Source of the DNA: CAYZMS01 sp964479625
GTDB taxonomy: Bacteria > Bacteroidota > Bacteroidia > Chitinophagales > Saprospiraceae
DNA: 64,000 nucleotides
Direction of reading: 5' to 3'
Assembly (NCBI GenBank): GCA_964479625.1
Contig: CAYZMS010000001.1
Span: 124,001-188,000 of the forward strand
Shown one piece after another: positions 18,600 through 28,699 of the stretch (positions are counted from its first letter, which is position 1; each line of letters opens with the position of its first letter). The notes under the pieces were generated by a model. It did no database searches and was not told where the DNA came from. It worked only from the letters and a program-made list of their open reading frames with translations. The position numbers and the translations under genes are program-made.

Positions 18600-19196
18600 A
18601 TGAACAAAAGGCGATACCTCCATAAATATTTTCTGTTAGCTAATGCCATGGGCTTATTGCCACTATTGGCCACGGGGCAATGTACCTATACCATTGATAC
18701 CGTTGACCGCTTCGATGGTACTTATATTGTAGCGTCTAAACCGGTTAATATCGGCTATACCATTCCCAGTAATGTATTGACTGATGAGGGGTACAAAATG
18801 ATAGAAGAAGCCAAGGTCCTTTTTTCCTATGCCATGAGCGATACAGTGGGTTCCTTTTTTCTTACCATCGCAGCCGCTGAACGGGAGTTTGTTACTACCC
18901 GGGAGATGGGGCCCAATATGCTGGTGCTCATGAGCAATGATTCCATTTATGGCTTTATTACCATGCCTGACCGTGGCGTGTTCAACCGAGATACGAACAT
19001 GCGCATTTACAACCACACGGGTGTTGTAACTTACAACCAGTTTTTTGCACTAACCCACTTTACCATTCAATCTATCCGGTTAAATTACAAAGGATATAAA
19101 CGCACTATCTTCCTGTCTGAAAGACAACAGGAAGACCTGCGGGAGCTTTTTCGATGTATAGGGGAAGCTGTAAACCTTTATCCCTTAAAGAATTAG
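18600..19196 (+). CDS. Orphan secreted protein, unknown family
   Basis: The frame is open from 18495, but the part before 18585 passes through the perfect hairpin and has no protein-like character. The start is placed at the ATG at 18600, where a signal peptide begins (MNKRRYLHKYFLLANAMGLL, cleavage near ATGQC); an ATG at 18585 is the alternative. The mature part of about 170 residues (CTYTIDTVDRFDGTYIVASK, then alternating beta-strands, and a final helix RQQEDLRELFRCIGEAVNLY) matches no family I recognise. Two Cys residues, at the mature N-terminus and near the C-terminus, could form a disulphide. The composition (DTVDRFDGTYIVASKPV; KRTIFLSERQQEDLRELF) suggests a small periplasmic or secreted sensor or binding domain, but this is inference. 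The gene converges on the TetR gene, 18 bp away. Confidence 0.65.
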   Translation: MNKRRYLHKYFLLANAMGLLPLLATGQCTYTIDTVDRFDGTYIVASKPVNIGYTIPSNVLTDEGYKMIEEAKVLFSYAMSDTVGSFFLTIAAAEREFVTTREMGPNMLVLMSNDSIYGFITMPDRGVFNRDTNMRIYNHTGVVTYNQFFALTHFTIQSIRLNYKGYKRTIFLSERQQEDLRELFRCIGEAVNLYPLKN

Positions 19197-19218
19197 GGGT
19201 GATATTATTATTCTTTAA
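19185..19218. terminator. Weak AT-rich inverted repeat between convergent genes
   Basis: TTAAAGAAT (19185-19193) pairs with ATTCTTTAA (19210-19218), with a further CC/GG pair beyond a one-base bulge. It spans the stops of the orphan gene and the TetR gene, so it might end both transcripts, but the stem is weak. Confidence 0.3.
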
Positions 19219-19970
19219 AGGAGCAGTTGAACTGCAGACTGCCCTGTGGCTCCTTCCTGATCATTTTCTTCTACCACATCGCCGGTGCAGAGTAAGCCGA
19301 AAGCAAAACTTTCCAGTAATTCGATTACTGGCTGGAAATTTTTGGATTCGTTCAACTTGATTTCCGTCATGGAAGGAAGGTGTTCTGCAAAGTAGATGTG
19401 GTTATTGGCCATTTCTAAGAGGGTGCTCGCTAGGGCGCGTGGGTATTCGTAATCTGGCTGAATTTCCACTACAATATCCGCTATGGCTTTATTCAGCGCT
19501 TTGTAGGTTAGAAAAAAGCCGTCCTTATTTTCTTCATCCACCTGTTTGGTGTGATACCCTTTAGTGGATTCCGCAACAACTATGCGATGCAAAACATCTT
19601 CATCCACAAATTCAATGGAGGTATTGCGCTTGGCGGTGTCCACAATGGAAGCAATGGCAATTTTCAACTTGCGTTTTGGATCTTTAATATTGATGGTGTT
19701 AAAACGAACCCGGAACAACATCCACTCCCAGTACCAGCATAGCAAATAAACCAATAACAGGTGTTTATTGGCAAAGTACCGGTAGATGGAAGCTTCTGTA
19801 GAGCCAATACGTTGCGCCAGCTTTGCAAAGGTGAAATTTTCGAAACCGATCTCGTCGATCAGCAGAATACCAAACTGAATGATCTTTCTACCTAGCTTTG
19901 TTTGTTGAGGGTCTCGCAGGTAGAGTTTGTCGTTTACCTTTATTTGAATTGAAACTGCCATTTTTTTCAT
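19215..19970 (-). CDS. TetR/AcrR family transcriptional regulator
   Basis: Residues about 25-75 form the TetR DNA-binding domain: an initial helix (KIIQFGILLIDEIGFENFTF), then a helix-turn-helix (AKLAQRIGSTEASIYRYFANK) ending in the typical YRYF-xx-K-xx-L pattern. The remaining 175 residues are a helical ligand-binding and dimerisation domain. The length of 251 residues is a little above the family norm. The start at 19970 abuts the SulP stop (19971) with no intervening base, so the two are translationally close and the regulator is expected to be co-transcribed with the transporter; a start at M4 (19961) is possible. The ligand is unknown; control of the SulP/antiporter genes is a reasonable inference. 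Confidence 0.85.
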   Translation of the reverse strand: MKKMAVSIQIKVNDKLYLRDPQQTKLGRKIIQFGILLIDEIGFENFTFAKLAQRIGSTEASIYRYFANKHLLLVYLLCWYWEWMLFRVRFNTINIKDPKRKLKIAIASIVDTAKRNTSIEFVDEDVLHRIVVAESTKGYHTKQVDEENKDGFFLTYKALNKAIADIVVEIQPDYEYPRALASTLLEMANNHIYFAEHLPSMTEIKLNESKNFQPVIELLESFAFGLLCTGDVVEENDQEGATGQSAVQLLL

Positions 19971-21677
19971 TTATCGACGAGCTGGAGAAAAAGTATCCAG
20001 ATCAACTTTCAGTCTTTCTTCTAACCATTGTGTACATTCTACAAAATTATCGAAAATGAGTTCGGCAGGAATTAGGCCAGGCACCAAATTTATTCGTTCA
20101 AACATGATTTTAGGTTGTCCGTGCAAGCCCGTCATGATAACGGTAATGCCCTGTTCCTGTAACTCCTGAACAGCATCTTCCATGGCATATAGGCCGGATT
20201 GGTCTACGTAGGGTACCCGACCCATTCGCATTACGACCACTTCTATAGTTGGCAAAGCCTTCATCATTTCCTGGAACCGGGAGGCAAACCCAAAAAACAA
20301 AGCTCCGCTTAAGTGCTTGATATAAACCCGGTCACCGATCCGCTTAATGAGATCCCCCTCATCCGCCCAGGGTATCTCCCGCGCAAAGGCCTGTATGGGA
20401 GCGGAGGTGGTGCGGTTATCGATTACATCAGAAATCGTTTTCATAAAAAGAATGGCAGCCATAACCATGCCAATGGCCACAGCCTCTAAAAGTCCGACGA
20501 AAACGGTAAGCAATAAAACCACAACCATAATGACGGCGTCTGTCCTGGGAATGCTGGTAATATGTCGCAATCCCTTATAATCGATGATTCCAATACCGAC
20601 AGTGATCAAAATCCCGGCTAAAACGGCATTTGGTATGTTGCCGACCAAAGGCCCCAGCCCTAACAGGATTGCCAGTAATAACAGGCCGGCAATAATACCG
20701 GAGATCTTGGTCTTACCACCTGAATTAGCATTGATCACCGTCCTCATGGTCGCTCCTGCGCCGGGGAGCCCTCCGATGAAAGCAGCCCCCATGTTGCCAA
20801 TACCCTGACCAATCAATTCCTGATCGCTGTCGTGCTTTGTTTTTGTAAGGTTATCTGCCACGATCGAGGTCAGCAAGGAGTCAATGGCTCCTAAAAGAGC
20901 CAGCGTAATGGCAAATTCAATGATCAACATGAAGTGACCCGTATCCGTAAAAACACCGAAAAAATTGAAATATACCTCCGGGAGCCCCGTAGGCACGCCT
21001 CCTGGGGTCTTATCATCGATAATGGTAACTTCATTCCCTTGAAGCAAAAAAAAAGCAGCTAGCGAAACAAGGGTCAAAGCAACTAATGAACTTGGGACCG
21101 CTTTGGTAAGGCGCGGAACCAGATAAATGAGGCCAATGGTAATTCCAGCAACGATGACGGAATACCAATTGACGGTCAGTTCATCCAAACTGGTAACGGT
21201 CCCCATTGGGCCCCCTGGAGGTGCATCTGCTCCGAAAAAGGGAAATATCTGGGTGATGACAATGATCACGCCAATCCCGCTCATGAAACCAGATACCACC
21301 GGATAGGGTATATATCGAATATAACGGCCCAATCGGAACACCCCAAGCAGCATTTCAAAGAATCCCGCCAGGAAAAAGGTGGCAATAATAATTGGGAAAG
21401 CTGTTTGTAGGTCTCCGGCATAAGCAATAGCATCCAATACAACCACTGCGGAGACAACGGTCATGGGAGCTGTAGGGCCACTGATCTGCGTGGGCGTCCC
21501 GCCGAAAAAAGTCGCTAGAATACCAATTGCAATAGCACCGTACAAACCAGCAATCGCCCCTAGTTCGGTTTGGGCCCCGAAGGCCAGTGCCAGGGGTAAG
21601 GCAACAATACCTGCCGTTATTCCTCCAAAGAAATCTCCCCTGAGGTTGGTAAAATCAAACCTAAACACGTTTTGCAT
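19971..21677 (-). CDS. SulP family anion permease with STAS domain
   Basis: The start is placed at the ATG at 21677 (MQNVFRFDFTNLRGDFFGGI), because the family begins with such a segment before the first membrane helix; a frame opening at 21821 would add 48 residues with no family support. The core has 10-14 hydrophobic segments, with TAGIVALPLALAFGAQ and the GLYGAI / ISGPTAPMTV signature of SulP proteins. The last 110 residues (IKHLSGALFFGFASRF, MGRVPYVDQSGLYAMED, VIMTGLHGQPK) are a STAS domain, including the DQSG loop. Members carry sulphate, bicarbonate or other anions, often with sodium. The downstream TetR gene is directly joined; upstream, 188 bp away on the same strand, lies a cation/proton antiporter. 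Substrate cannot be fixed from sequence; a sodium-linked bicarbonate system is possible. Confidence 0.9.
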   Translation of the reverse strand: MQNVFRFDFTNLRGDFFGGITAGIVALPLALAFGAQTELGAIAGLYGAIAIGILATFFGGTPTQISGPTAPMTVVSAVVVLDAIAYAGDLQTAFPIIIATFFLAGFFEMLLGVFRLGRYIRYIPYPVVSGFMSGIGVIIVITQIFPFFGADAPPGGPMGTVTSLDELTVNWYSVIVAGITIGLIYLVPRLTKAVPSSLVALTLVSLAAFFLLQGNEVTIIDDKTPGGVPTGLPEVYFNFFGVFTDTGHFMLIIEFAITLALLGAIDSLLTSIVADNLTKTKHDSDQELIGQGIGNMGAAFIGGLPGAGATMRTVINANSGGKTKISGIIAGLLLLAILLGLGPLVGNIPNAVLAGILITVGIGIIDYKGLRHITSIPRTDAVIMVVVLLLTVFVGLLEAVAIGMVMAAILFMKTISDVIDNRTTSAPIQAFAREIPWADEGDLIKRIGDRVYIKHLSGALFFGFASRFQEMMKALPTIEVVVMRMGRVPYVDQSGLYAMEDAVQELQEQGITVIMTGLHGQPKIMFERINLVPGLIPAELIFDNFVECTQWLEERLKVDLDTFSPARR

Positions 21678-21865
21678 AGATGGAAACTTGACGATGCTGA
21701 AGAAAGGACTTAAAAATACAGATAGTGTTGCTACCGCCAAAATATTAGAAGCCTCTTTTTTTTTAATGGGTTCACTTTGAAATAAATTGTCCAATATTGC
21801 CAGGGAAGACCAAAGGGGCATTTCCAGTAGGAGGAGCTTGTGGGGATTGGAGCATAAGAATAGTC

Positions 21866-23776
21866 TCAGGTGGATTCTGTTTTGGTATCCACAGGGGGGG
21901 GCAATTCATCCTGGGGTTCCACGACAATAGCCTCCTCTTCGGTAAGGGCTTTACCCAGATAAATGAGAACGAAAGCTTCCTCTTCGGGGATGTCCAATTT
22001 TTCGATCTGTGCGGGTAATATCTTTATTTCTCCCTCCTGGGTCTTTACGAAAAGGGGAATACTTTTGCGTAAACGACTGAGCCGGTCAATCATTACAGCT
22101 AATTGCTCGGTGGTGTTCAGCGGCAATTCGTTCATCTGAGGGTAATCCCGGGCAGCTTCATTTAGGGTAAGGAAATCATCAGTGTAGGATAGTAGAAAGT
22201 TTTCGGGCAACTCCTCTACAGGTTTATTGAGTTCGTCGGGGGCAAGTAAGCGATAGGCACCGTTCTCTCCATATACTTTTCTCAAGCTTCGTATGGCATA
22301 GTTGTTGACTTCAGGGCTACTGGTCATGGCGATTAAATACCCCATTTCTAAGAGTTCGTAGCGTTCTTCGAGGTCATCAGTATAAATATTGGCCCGAATA
22401 GCCTCTATCCCCTCTTCCTTGGCCCGGCGCACACTGCTGGCATTATTATCCATCAAAATTACGTGTCGGCCGTTCTCAACCAGATACCTGGCAATAACCC
22501 GCGAAGCGAGGCTGGCACCGAGAATCAGTACGCCGCTGGAACTGTCTTGGGTTACTTTCAACAAACGGGCAACCAGGCGGGCGGTTGTAGCATTGAGTAA
22601 GACGGTACCCAGCACCACAAAGAAAACGAGGGGAGTGATGTATTCTGCCCCGGGTACCTCCATTCGGGTCAGGGTAATCCCAAAAAGAGAGGCAATCCCC
22701 GCTGCGACGATCCCCCGGGGGCCAACCCAGGAGATAAATACCTTTTCATTTAGCTTCAGCCCTGATTTTCTGGTACTGAAAAATACCCCTATTGGGCGTA
22801 AAACAAAGGACACGATCCCCAATAAAGCAAAACTCCGCCAATCACTCAGGATTAGGCTTAGGTCCTCCATGTTAATATTCGCTGCCAGGAGGATAAAGAG
22901 GATCGAAATGAGCAGTAAACTGAGCGATTCTTTAAAAGAAAGGATCTCATCCAGCCTGGGGACTTCCATGTTGGCCAATACGGTACCCATTGCAACTACA
23001 GAGAGCAATCCGGATTCATGGGCCAATATATCTGAAAAAACAAATACACAGAGGACAAAAGCTAAAGTGAACACATTTAGCAAATAATGCGGGATTAGAT
23101 TGCTTTTGATCAAGCGGAACAGGATAAAGGCAGCGATCGAGCCCAAAGCCAGTCCGATCAGCATGATCTGGATAAATTGGATAAGCGCATGTGAAGTGAA
23201 TTCCATACCACCATCGGCAGAGCGAATAAACTCAAATACAAGAACGGCAACCAGGGCACCAATGGGGTCGATCAAAATACCTTCCCACTTCAAAACAGTA
23301 GCTATATTACGGTTTAATGGAATATTCTGCAAAATCGGAGCAATGACGGTTGGCCCGGTTACTATGATCAGGCCGGAAAATAAAAAGGCCAATGGCCAGG
23401 GTAAGGCCATTAAAAAATGAGCGGCCAACCCACCACCAATAAAGGTGACGGTCGAACCAATGGTAATTAACTTAACAATTACCGAGCCAACACCCTCGAT
23501 CTCCGTGCGCTTTAGGGTTAACCCACCTTCAAACAGAATGATGCCAATGGCAAGGGAGACAAAGTAGAATAAGGATTCTCCGGGGAAGAGACCCTTCCCC
23601 AACTCCGGGTGATATATTGGTTCCAAAAGCTTGGTTCCGTCTTCAGTCCAAAGGGTCGATAAAGGGCCGACCAGCAAGCCGGTTATAATAAGGGGGAGTA
23701 TGGAGGGTACTCTGATACGCCAGGCTACCCATTGAGCCAAAATACCTAGTATAATTGTGCTTGCTAATTCAACCAT
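21866..23776 (-). CDS. Monovalent cation:proton antiporter (CPA family) with TrkA-N-like domain
   Basis: Residues 1-400 contain about 12 membrane helices, beginning with LASTIILGILAQWVAWRIR and including the motif GLIIVTGPTVIAPILQ and LKWEGILIDPIGALVAV, which are typical of the CPA1/NhaP-like ion-binding region. Residues about 405-520 form a Rossmann-like nucleotide-binding domain (GVLILGASLASRVIARYL, then VILMDNNASSVRRAKEEG) of TrkA-N/RCK type, implying control by NAD(H) or another nucleotide. The C-terminal 100 residues are soluble, with a TrkA-C-like segment. It exchanges sodium or potassium for protons at the inner membrane. It may form an operon with the SulP and TetR genes. It is divergent from prfC, with 96 bp between them. 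Confidence 0.88.
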   Translation of the reverse strand: MVELASTIILGILAQWVAWRIRVPSILPLIITGLLVGPLSTLWTEDGTKLLEPIYHPELGKGLFPGESLFYFVSLAIGIILFEGGLTLKRTEIEGVGSVIVKLITIGSTVTFIGGGLAAHFLMALPWPLAFLFSGLIIVTGPTVIAPILQNIPLNRNIATVLKWEGILIDPIGALVAVLVFEFIRSADGGMEFTSHALIQFIQIMLIGLALGSIAAFILFRLIKSNLIPHYLLNVFTLAFVLCVFVFSDILAHESGLLSVVAMGTVLANMEVPRLDEILSFKESLSLLLISILFILLAANINMEDLSLILSDWRSFALLGIVSFVLRPIGVFFSTRKSGLKLNEKVFISWVGPRGIVAAGIASLFGITLTRMEVPGAEYITPLVFFVVLGTVLLNATTARLVARLLKVTQDSSSGVLILGASLASRVIARYLVENGRHVILMDNNASSVRRAKEEGIEAIRANIYTDDLEERYELLEMGYLIAMTSSPEVNNYAIRSLRKVYGENGAYRLLAPDELNKPVEELPENFLLSYTDDFLTLNEAARDYPQMNELPLNTTEQLAVMIDRLSRLRKSIPLFVKTQEGEIKILPAQIEKLDIPEEEAFVLIYLGKALTEEEAIVVEPQDELPPPVDTKTEST

Positions 23777-23814
23777 AAAATTGGTGCTATACCGTTAAGA
23801 GCCTAAATTAGGGA

Positions 23815-23844
23815 TTTTCTTCGAAGGTAAATTGTCTATCTTTG
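23815..23844 (+). promoter_or_regulatory. Promoter of prfC
   Basis: TATCTTTG (23837-23844) is an exact TAnnTTTG, with TTTT (23815-23818) at an 18-bp spacer as the -33 element. It ends 28 bp before the ATG at 23873. Confidence 0.6.
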
Positions 23845-23872
23845 CCGAATACTTCAACGCGTATAAACAGAA

Positions 23873-25456
23873 ATGGGTTTAATTAAGGAAATCGACCGCC
23901 GTAAAACTTTTGGGATTATCAGTCACCCGGATGCCGGTAAAACCACCCTTACCGAGAAATTATTACTCTTCGGGGGAGCCATTCAGGTAGCCGGTGCTGT
24001 AAAATCCAATAAGATCAAACGAAGTGCCACTTCTGACTTTATGGAAATTGAACGACAAAGAGGAATTTCCGTGGCTACTTCGGTTATGGCTTTCGAATAC
24101 GGCGACGTAAAGATCAACATACTGGATACTCCCGGGCACCAGGATTTTCAGGAAGATACTTACCGTACCCTCACCGCTGTCGACAGTGTAATTGTGGTTA
24201 TTGATGTGGCAAAAGGAGTGGAAACCCAGACCGAAAAATTGGTAGCAGTGTGCCGCCGCAGAAAAACACCCATTATAGTCTTTATCAATAAACTGGACCG
24301 GGAAGGACTGGATGCCTTTGACCTGCTGGATGATGTGGAGCAAAAGCTGGGGCTGACCGTCACGCCCCTGAGTTGGCCCATCGGTATGGGACAACGGTTC
24401 AAAGGCGTTTATAATATCTACCAGAAAAAACTGGTCCTGTTCAACCCCCACGGCAAGCAGGAAGAAGAGCATATCATAGAGATCACCGACCTCAACAGCG
24501 ATGTACTCGAGGAAGAAGTCGGTAAAGCTGCTGCACAAGAGTTGCGGGAAGAAATTCACATGATCGAAGAAGTCTATCCCGATTTCGAGCGGAACTCCTA
24601 TTTAGAGGGCGCATTATCACCGGTTTTCTTCGGTAGTGCGATCAATAATTTTGGGGTGAAAGAATTGTTAGATTGCTTCGTGGATATTGCTCCTACTCCC
24701 CTTCCGCGACCGGCCGAGGAACGACTGGTAGACCCCCTGGAGGATAAATTTGCAGGCTTTGTTTTTAAGATCCATGCCAATATGGATCCCAATCACCGGG
24801 ATCGAATTGCGTTTATGCGGGTCTGCTCCGGGAAGTTCGAACGCAATACAAACTACCTGCACGTCCGACAAGGTCGGAAAATGAAATTTGCCAATCCTAC
24901 CTCCTTCATGGCAGAAAAAAAAACGGTTATCGATGAAGCCTTTCCTGGTGATGTGATCGGGCTTTACGATTCCGGGAATTTCAAGATCGGGGATACGGTT
25001 ACAGAGGGAGAGGTACTGCATTTTAAGGGGATACCGAGTTTTTCTCCTGAACAATTTCGATATGTCAACAATGCAGATCCCATGAAGGCCAAACAACTTA
25101 ATAAGGGCCTCGAACAGTTGATGGACGAAGGGGTTGCCCAGTTATTTACCCGGGAAACTAACGGCCGAAAGATAATCGGAACAGTAGGAGCCCTGCAATT
25201 CGATGTGATCCAATACAGGCTGGAGCATGAGTATGGAGCCAAAGTACAATATGAACCGGTCAATTTACACAAAGCTTGTTGGGTAAGCTATAGCGATAAA
25301 AAGGCTTTGGAGGAATTTTTATCCCGTCGAAAAAAAGATCTTGCCCGGGATAAACACGGGCAATTGGTTTTCCTTGCCGAATCCGCCTGGGCCCTTAAAA
25401 TGGCACAGGACAACCACCCCAAAGTACAATTCTTCTTTACCGATGAACTAAGCTAA
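23873..25456 (+). CDS. prfC: Peptide chain release factor 3
   Basis: RF3 is a GTPase that recycles RF1/RF2 from the ribosome after stop-codon recognition. All GTP-binding motifs are present: the P-loop HPDAGKTT (residues 18-25), the switch I segment with [18 protein letters not shown] for G3, and NKLDRE for G4. The RF3-specific long helical insert after G4 ([18 protein letters not shown]) separates it from EF-G and TypA. The 527-residue length is normal. It has its own promoter and no close downstream partner; the next gene begins 285 bp later. Conserved and unlikely to be linked in function to its neighbours. Confidence 0.97.
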   Translation: MGLIKEIDRRKTFGIISHPDAGKTTLTEKLLLFGGAIQVAGAVKSNKIKRSATSDFMEIERQRGISVATSVMAFEYGDVKINILDTPGHQDFQEDTYRTLTAVDSVIVVIDVAKGVETQTEKLVAVCRRRKTPIIVFINKLDREGLDAFDLLDDVEQKLGLTVTPLSWPIGMGQRFKGVYNIYQKKLVLFNPHGKQEEEHIIEITDLNSDVLEEEVGKAAAQELREEIHMIEEVYPDFERNSYLEGALSPVFFGSAINNFGVKELLDCFVDIAPTPLPRPAEERLVDPLEDKFAGFVFKIHANMDPNHRDRIAFMRVCSGKFERNTNYLHVRQGRKMKFANPTSFMAEKKTVIDEAFPGDVIGLYDSGNFKIGDTVTEGEVLHFKGIPSFSPEQFRYVNNADPMKAKQLNKGLEQLMDEGVAQLFTRETNGRKIIGTVGALQFDVIQYRLEHEYGAKVQYEPVNLHKACWVSYSDKKALEEFLSRRKKDLARDKHGQLVFLAESAWALKMAQDNHPKVQFFFTDELS

Positions 25457-25741
25457 AAAAGGAGCGACCAAAGTTGCGTCCTCCCGACAATAGATGTCTT
25501 CCTCTTTCCTTTCCTTGTCGAGGTGATTACATTTTTGCGATTAAATGACTTTCATCAATAGTAGGAAAATCCCTTTTATAGAAATTGTGATTAATTTCGA
25601 TCTGTCAGGTAATTGCCATTTATCTTTTTGATATGGGGAAAGATACCCTCAATAGTTTTAAATCCTATTTTCTTCAGTTAATTTTCCGCCTGATTCCCAG
25701 GTGGATAAGTGTTCCTTTTTTACACTTGCAAAAGTTTAACC

Positions 25742-28678
25742 ATGCTTAGAACCATTTGGCTTTTGGGACTATTTACTATACCCTTCAGTCTGCTTGCTCA
25801 GACCGTAAGTGGGGTAGTAATGGATGCCCAGACATCCGAGCCATTAATCGGAGCGAATATTTTAATCAAAGGAACATCCTCCGGTACCATCACGGATCTG
25901 GATGGAAGTTACACTTTGGAAGCCTCCCTGGGCGATACGCTTGTTTTTTCTTATACCGGTTATTCTGCCGAGGAGATCCCGGTTACAGGACCGACCATCA
26001 ACGTTCAATTGAACCAAACCAATTATGAGTTAGAAGAATTGGTAGTCATCGGTTATGGTACTACTACCGTAAAGGACGCTACCGGAGCAGTAGAATCGCT
26101 GACAGAGCGAGATTTTAACCAGGGACAGATCGTTACGCCTGAGAACCTCCTGAGCGGCCGGGTGGCCGGTGTAACCGTAAACACCGGAGGTGCCCCGGGC
26201 TCTGGATCCGTTATCCGGATCCGTGGTGGATCTTCCTTGGGAGCTTCCAACGATCCTCTTATTGTGATCAACGGCTTACCGATCTCGAATAATGCGGTAG
26301 GGGGAAGTAACTCGATCCTTAGTACGATCAACCCGGCGGATATCGAAAGCTTTACGGTACTTAAGGATGCTTCTGCAACTGCTATTTACGGATCACGGGC
26401 TTCCAACGGCGTGATCATTATTACCACAAAGAGGGGCCGTTCCGGATTTCGCGTAAACCTGAACACGCAATTGGGTCTACAAACCCTTCCCAATACGATC
26501 GATGTATTCAAAGCCGACGAATATCGCCAACTGGTGATGGATCAGCGCCCGCAATTGGCCGACCGCCTGGGTGATGATAATACGGACTGGCAGGAAGAGA
26601 TATTTGAAGAAGCCCTGTACACTAATACCAACCTTTCTGTTGAGGGCGCTCTTTTCAATATTCCGGCCCGTCTTTCCCTTGGTTATGTTAACCAACCAGG
26701 TATTCTCATAACTTCAGAATTTCAACGGAGTTCAGCTTCTTTGAACCTTTCTCCACGCTTGTTCAACGACGACCTGAAAATAACCCTGAATGCAAACGCC
26801 TCTCTGGAAAATAATCGCTTTGCCAATCAGGGGCAGATCGGAAATGCCATCACCTTCGATCCAACTCAACCGGTACGCGATCCCAATTCTCCCTTTGGAG
26901 GCTACTTCCAATACTGGAACGATAACGGTGACGGAGTGCTTAACTCAAGCGACCTTATCCCGGGGCCTCGTAACCCGGTGGCTGAATTAGAGCAACGCCG
27001 TGATGAATCGGATGTAACCCGGATATTCGGTAATATCCAGTTTGATTATAGTATTCCATTTGCACCCGGTTTGAGCGCGGTGGTCAACCTTGGTTTGGAC
27101 GATGCTTCTTCTGACGGAAATATTCTGGTGGATCAGGAAAGCACTGTTTTTCAGCCCAATGGGGAGTTTCTTGGATCCGAGTCAAATTATACGAGTGACC
27201 AAACGAACACCCTCTTCGACGGTTACCTCCGCTACAATAGCTCTCTGAACCGCAGTTTGAATATGGAACTGACCGGGGGATATTCCTATCAAAAATTCGA
27301 AAGTGAGAACTTCAACTCCGGGGAATTGCGTAATGACCTGCCTAGTTCAGAACCCATTACTACCCGGGCTACCGACCTGGTGCTGATCGGTTTATTCGGG
27401 CGGGCGGATTTCAACTGGAATGATAAATACCTGCTAACCCTTTCCTATCGCCGGGATGCCACCTCCCGTTTTAGCGAAGATAATCGCTGGGGTAATTTCC
27501 CGGCTGCTGCTTTTGCATGGCAACTGCGGGATGAACTCTTCCCGGAATCTGAATCGATCTCCAACCTTAAGCTTCGCCTGGGCTGGGGTATTACCGGTCA
27601 GCAGGATATTGGAGCTGCCGCTGCTGACCTATACCTGGAACGCTATGGGATAGGCCAACCGAGCTCTCAATACCAGTTTGGCAATGATGTTATCCCTGTT
27701 GGCTTACCTCAATTCCGGAACGACGACCTGAAGTGGGAAGAAACCACTACCTATAACGTAGGGGTGGATTATGGGCTATTCGGTGAGCGGGTAAGCGGTA
27801 GCATAGAGTACTTCTTCAAAGAATCTGATGATCTGCTGGCCTTCGCCGCCATTTCAGATGGTTCGAACTTTAGCAACTCCGGCTTCCAGAATATTGGTAA
27901 GTTCACATCTCAGGGATTAGAATTCTCCATCAATTACGACTTGTTTAACCCGGATTCGAGAGGCTTTAACTGGAATGTCAACTTCAATACGACCATCCTT
28001 CGTACAGAGATCGAAGACCTTGCTCTCGATCAGGACGTACGGGTTGGTGGAATCGCCGGAGGTACGGGTAACACTATTCAACTGCACCGCGTAGGTTTTG
28101 CCCCCTTTAAATTCTTTGTTTACAAGCAGGTTTATAATGAGGACGGCAATCCCATTGAAGGGGCTTATGCAGACCTGAATGGCGATAATATCATCAATGA
28201 TGACGATCGCTATTTGCACCAGAACAACCAACCGGAGGTGACAATGGGTTTCCTGTCCAATATGTCCTGGAGGAATTGGGATTTTTCCTTTAACATGCGG
28301 GCTGCCCTGGGAACTTATATATACAATAATGTTAACTCAGCGGGCGCTCAATACGATCTGATCGAAAATCAGCAGGTGCTGTCTAACCTGCCGACCTCTG
28401 TACTCGAATCGAACTTTAATACGACACCCACGGTAATACTTTCAGATTTCTATTTAGAGGAAGCTTCCTTCCTGAGAATGGATAACATTACCCTTGGTTA
28501 TACCTTCACCGACCTGTTCAAGTCAGATGTCGATCTGCGGATTACGGGAGGTGTACAAAATGCATTCGTCATTACGAATTACAGTGGGTTGGATCCGGAA
28601 GTCTTTAATAATGGCATTGACAATACGATCTACCCACGGGCCCGAACCTTCCTGTTGGGTGCTAACGTTCAATTTTAA
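25742..28678 (+). CDS. SusC/RagA-like TonB-dependent outer-membrane transporter
   Basis: The ATG at 25742 starts the signal peptide MLRTIWLLGLFTIPFSLLAQ; an upstream frame adds 11 residues that do not belong. A carboxypeptidase-regulatory-like domain (TVSGVVMDAQTSEPLIGANI, residues 20-100) is followed by the TonB-box region EELVVIGYGTTT, a plug domain with VIRIRGGSSLGASNDPLIVI and ASATAIYGSRASNGVIIITT, and a large barrel that ends in the expected aromatic strand LLGANVQF. There is no N-terminal STN domain, so no direct anti-sigma signalling is expected. With the SusD-like gene 21 bp downstream it forms the outer-membrane import pair; the nearby GH53 enzyme implies a galactan or arabinogalactan oligosaccharide as substrate. 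No local HTCS or SARP-type regulator is seen. Confidence 0.96.
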   Translation: MLRTIWLLGLFTIPFSLLAQTVSGVVMDAQTSEPLIGANILIKGTSSGTITDLDGSYTLEASLGDTLVFSYTGYSAEEIPVTGPTINVQLNQTNYELEELVVIGYGTTTVKDATGAVESLTERDFNQGQIVTPENLLSGRVAGVTVNTGGAPGSGSVIRIRGGSSLGASNDPLIVINGLPISNNAVGGSNSILSTINPADIESFTVLKDASATAIYGSRASNGVIIITTKRGRSGFRVNLNTQLGLQTLPNTIDVFKADEYRQLVMDQRPQLADRLGDDNTDWQEEIFEEALYTNTNLSVEGALFNIPARLSLGYVNQPGILITSEFQRSSASLNLSPRLFNDDLKITLNANASLENNRFANQGQIGNAITFDPTQPVRDPNSPFGGYFQYWNDNGDGVLNSSDLIPGPRNPVAELEQRRDESDVTRIFGNIQFDYSIPFAPGLSAVVNLGLDDASSDGNILVDQESTVFQPNGEFLGSESNYTSDQTNTLFDGYLRYNSSLNRSLNMELTGGYSYQKFESENFNSGELRNDLPSSEPITTRATDLVLIGLFGRADFNWNDKYLLTLSYRRDATSRFSEDNRWGNFPAAAFAWQLRDELFPESESISNLKLRLGWGITGQQDIGAAAADLYLERYGIGQPSSQYQFGNDVIPVGLPQFRNDDLKWEETTTYNVGVDYGLFGERVSGSIEYFFKESDDLLAFAAISDGSNFSNSGFQNIGKFTSQGLEFSINYDLFNPDSRGFNWNVNFNTTILRTEIEDLALDQDVRVGGIAGGTGNTIQLHRVGFAPFKFFVYKQVYNEDGNPIEGAYADLNGDNIINDDDRYLHQNNQPEVTMGFLSNMSWRNWDFSFNMRAALGTYIYNNVNSAGAQYDLIENQQVLSNLPTSVLESNFNTTPTVILSDFYLEEASFLRMDNITLGYTFTDLFKSDVDLRITGGVQNAFVITNYSGLDPEVFNNGIDNTIYPRARTFLLGANVQF

Positions 28679-28699
28679 AAAATAAAACCTTCGAATTTT

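Noticed and set aside
22389..23087. 232-codon frame antisense to the cation/proton antiporter
   Set aside because: Low-complexity Arg/Ser-rich translation typical of the reverse strand of a membrane protein gene.
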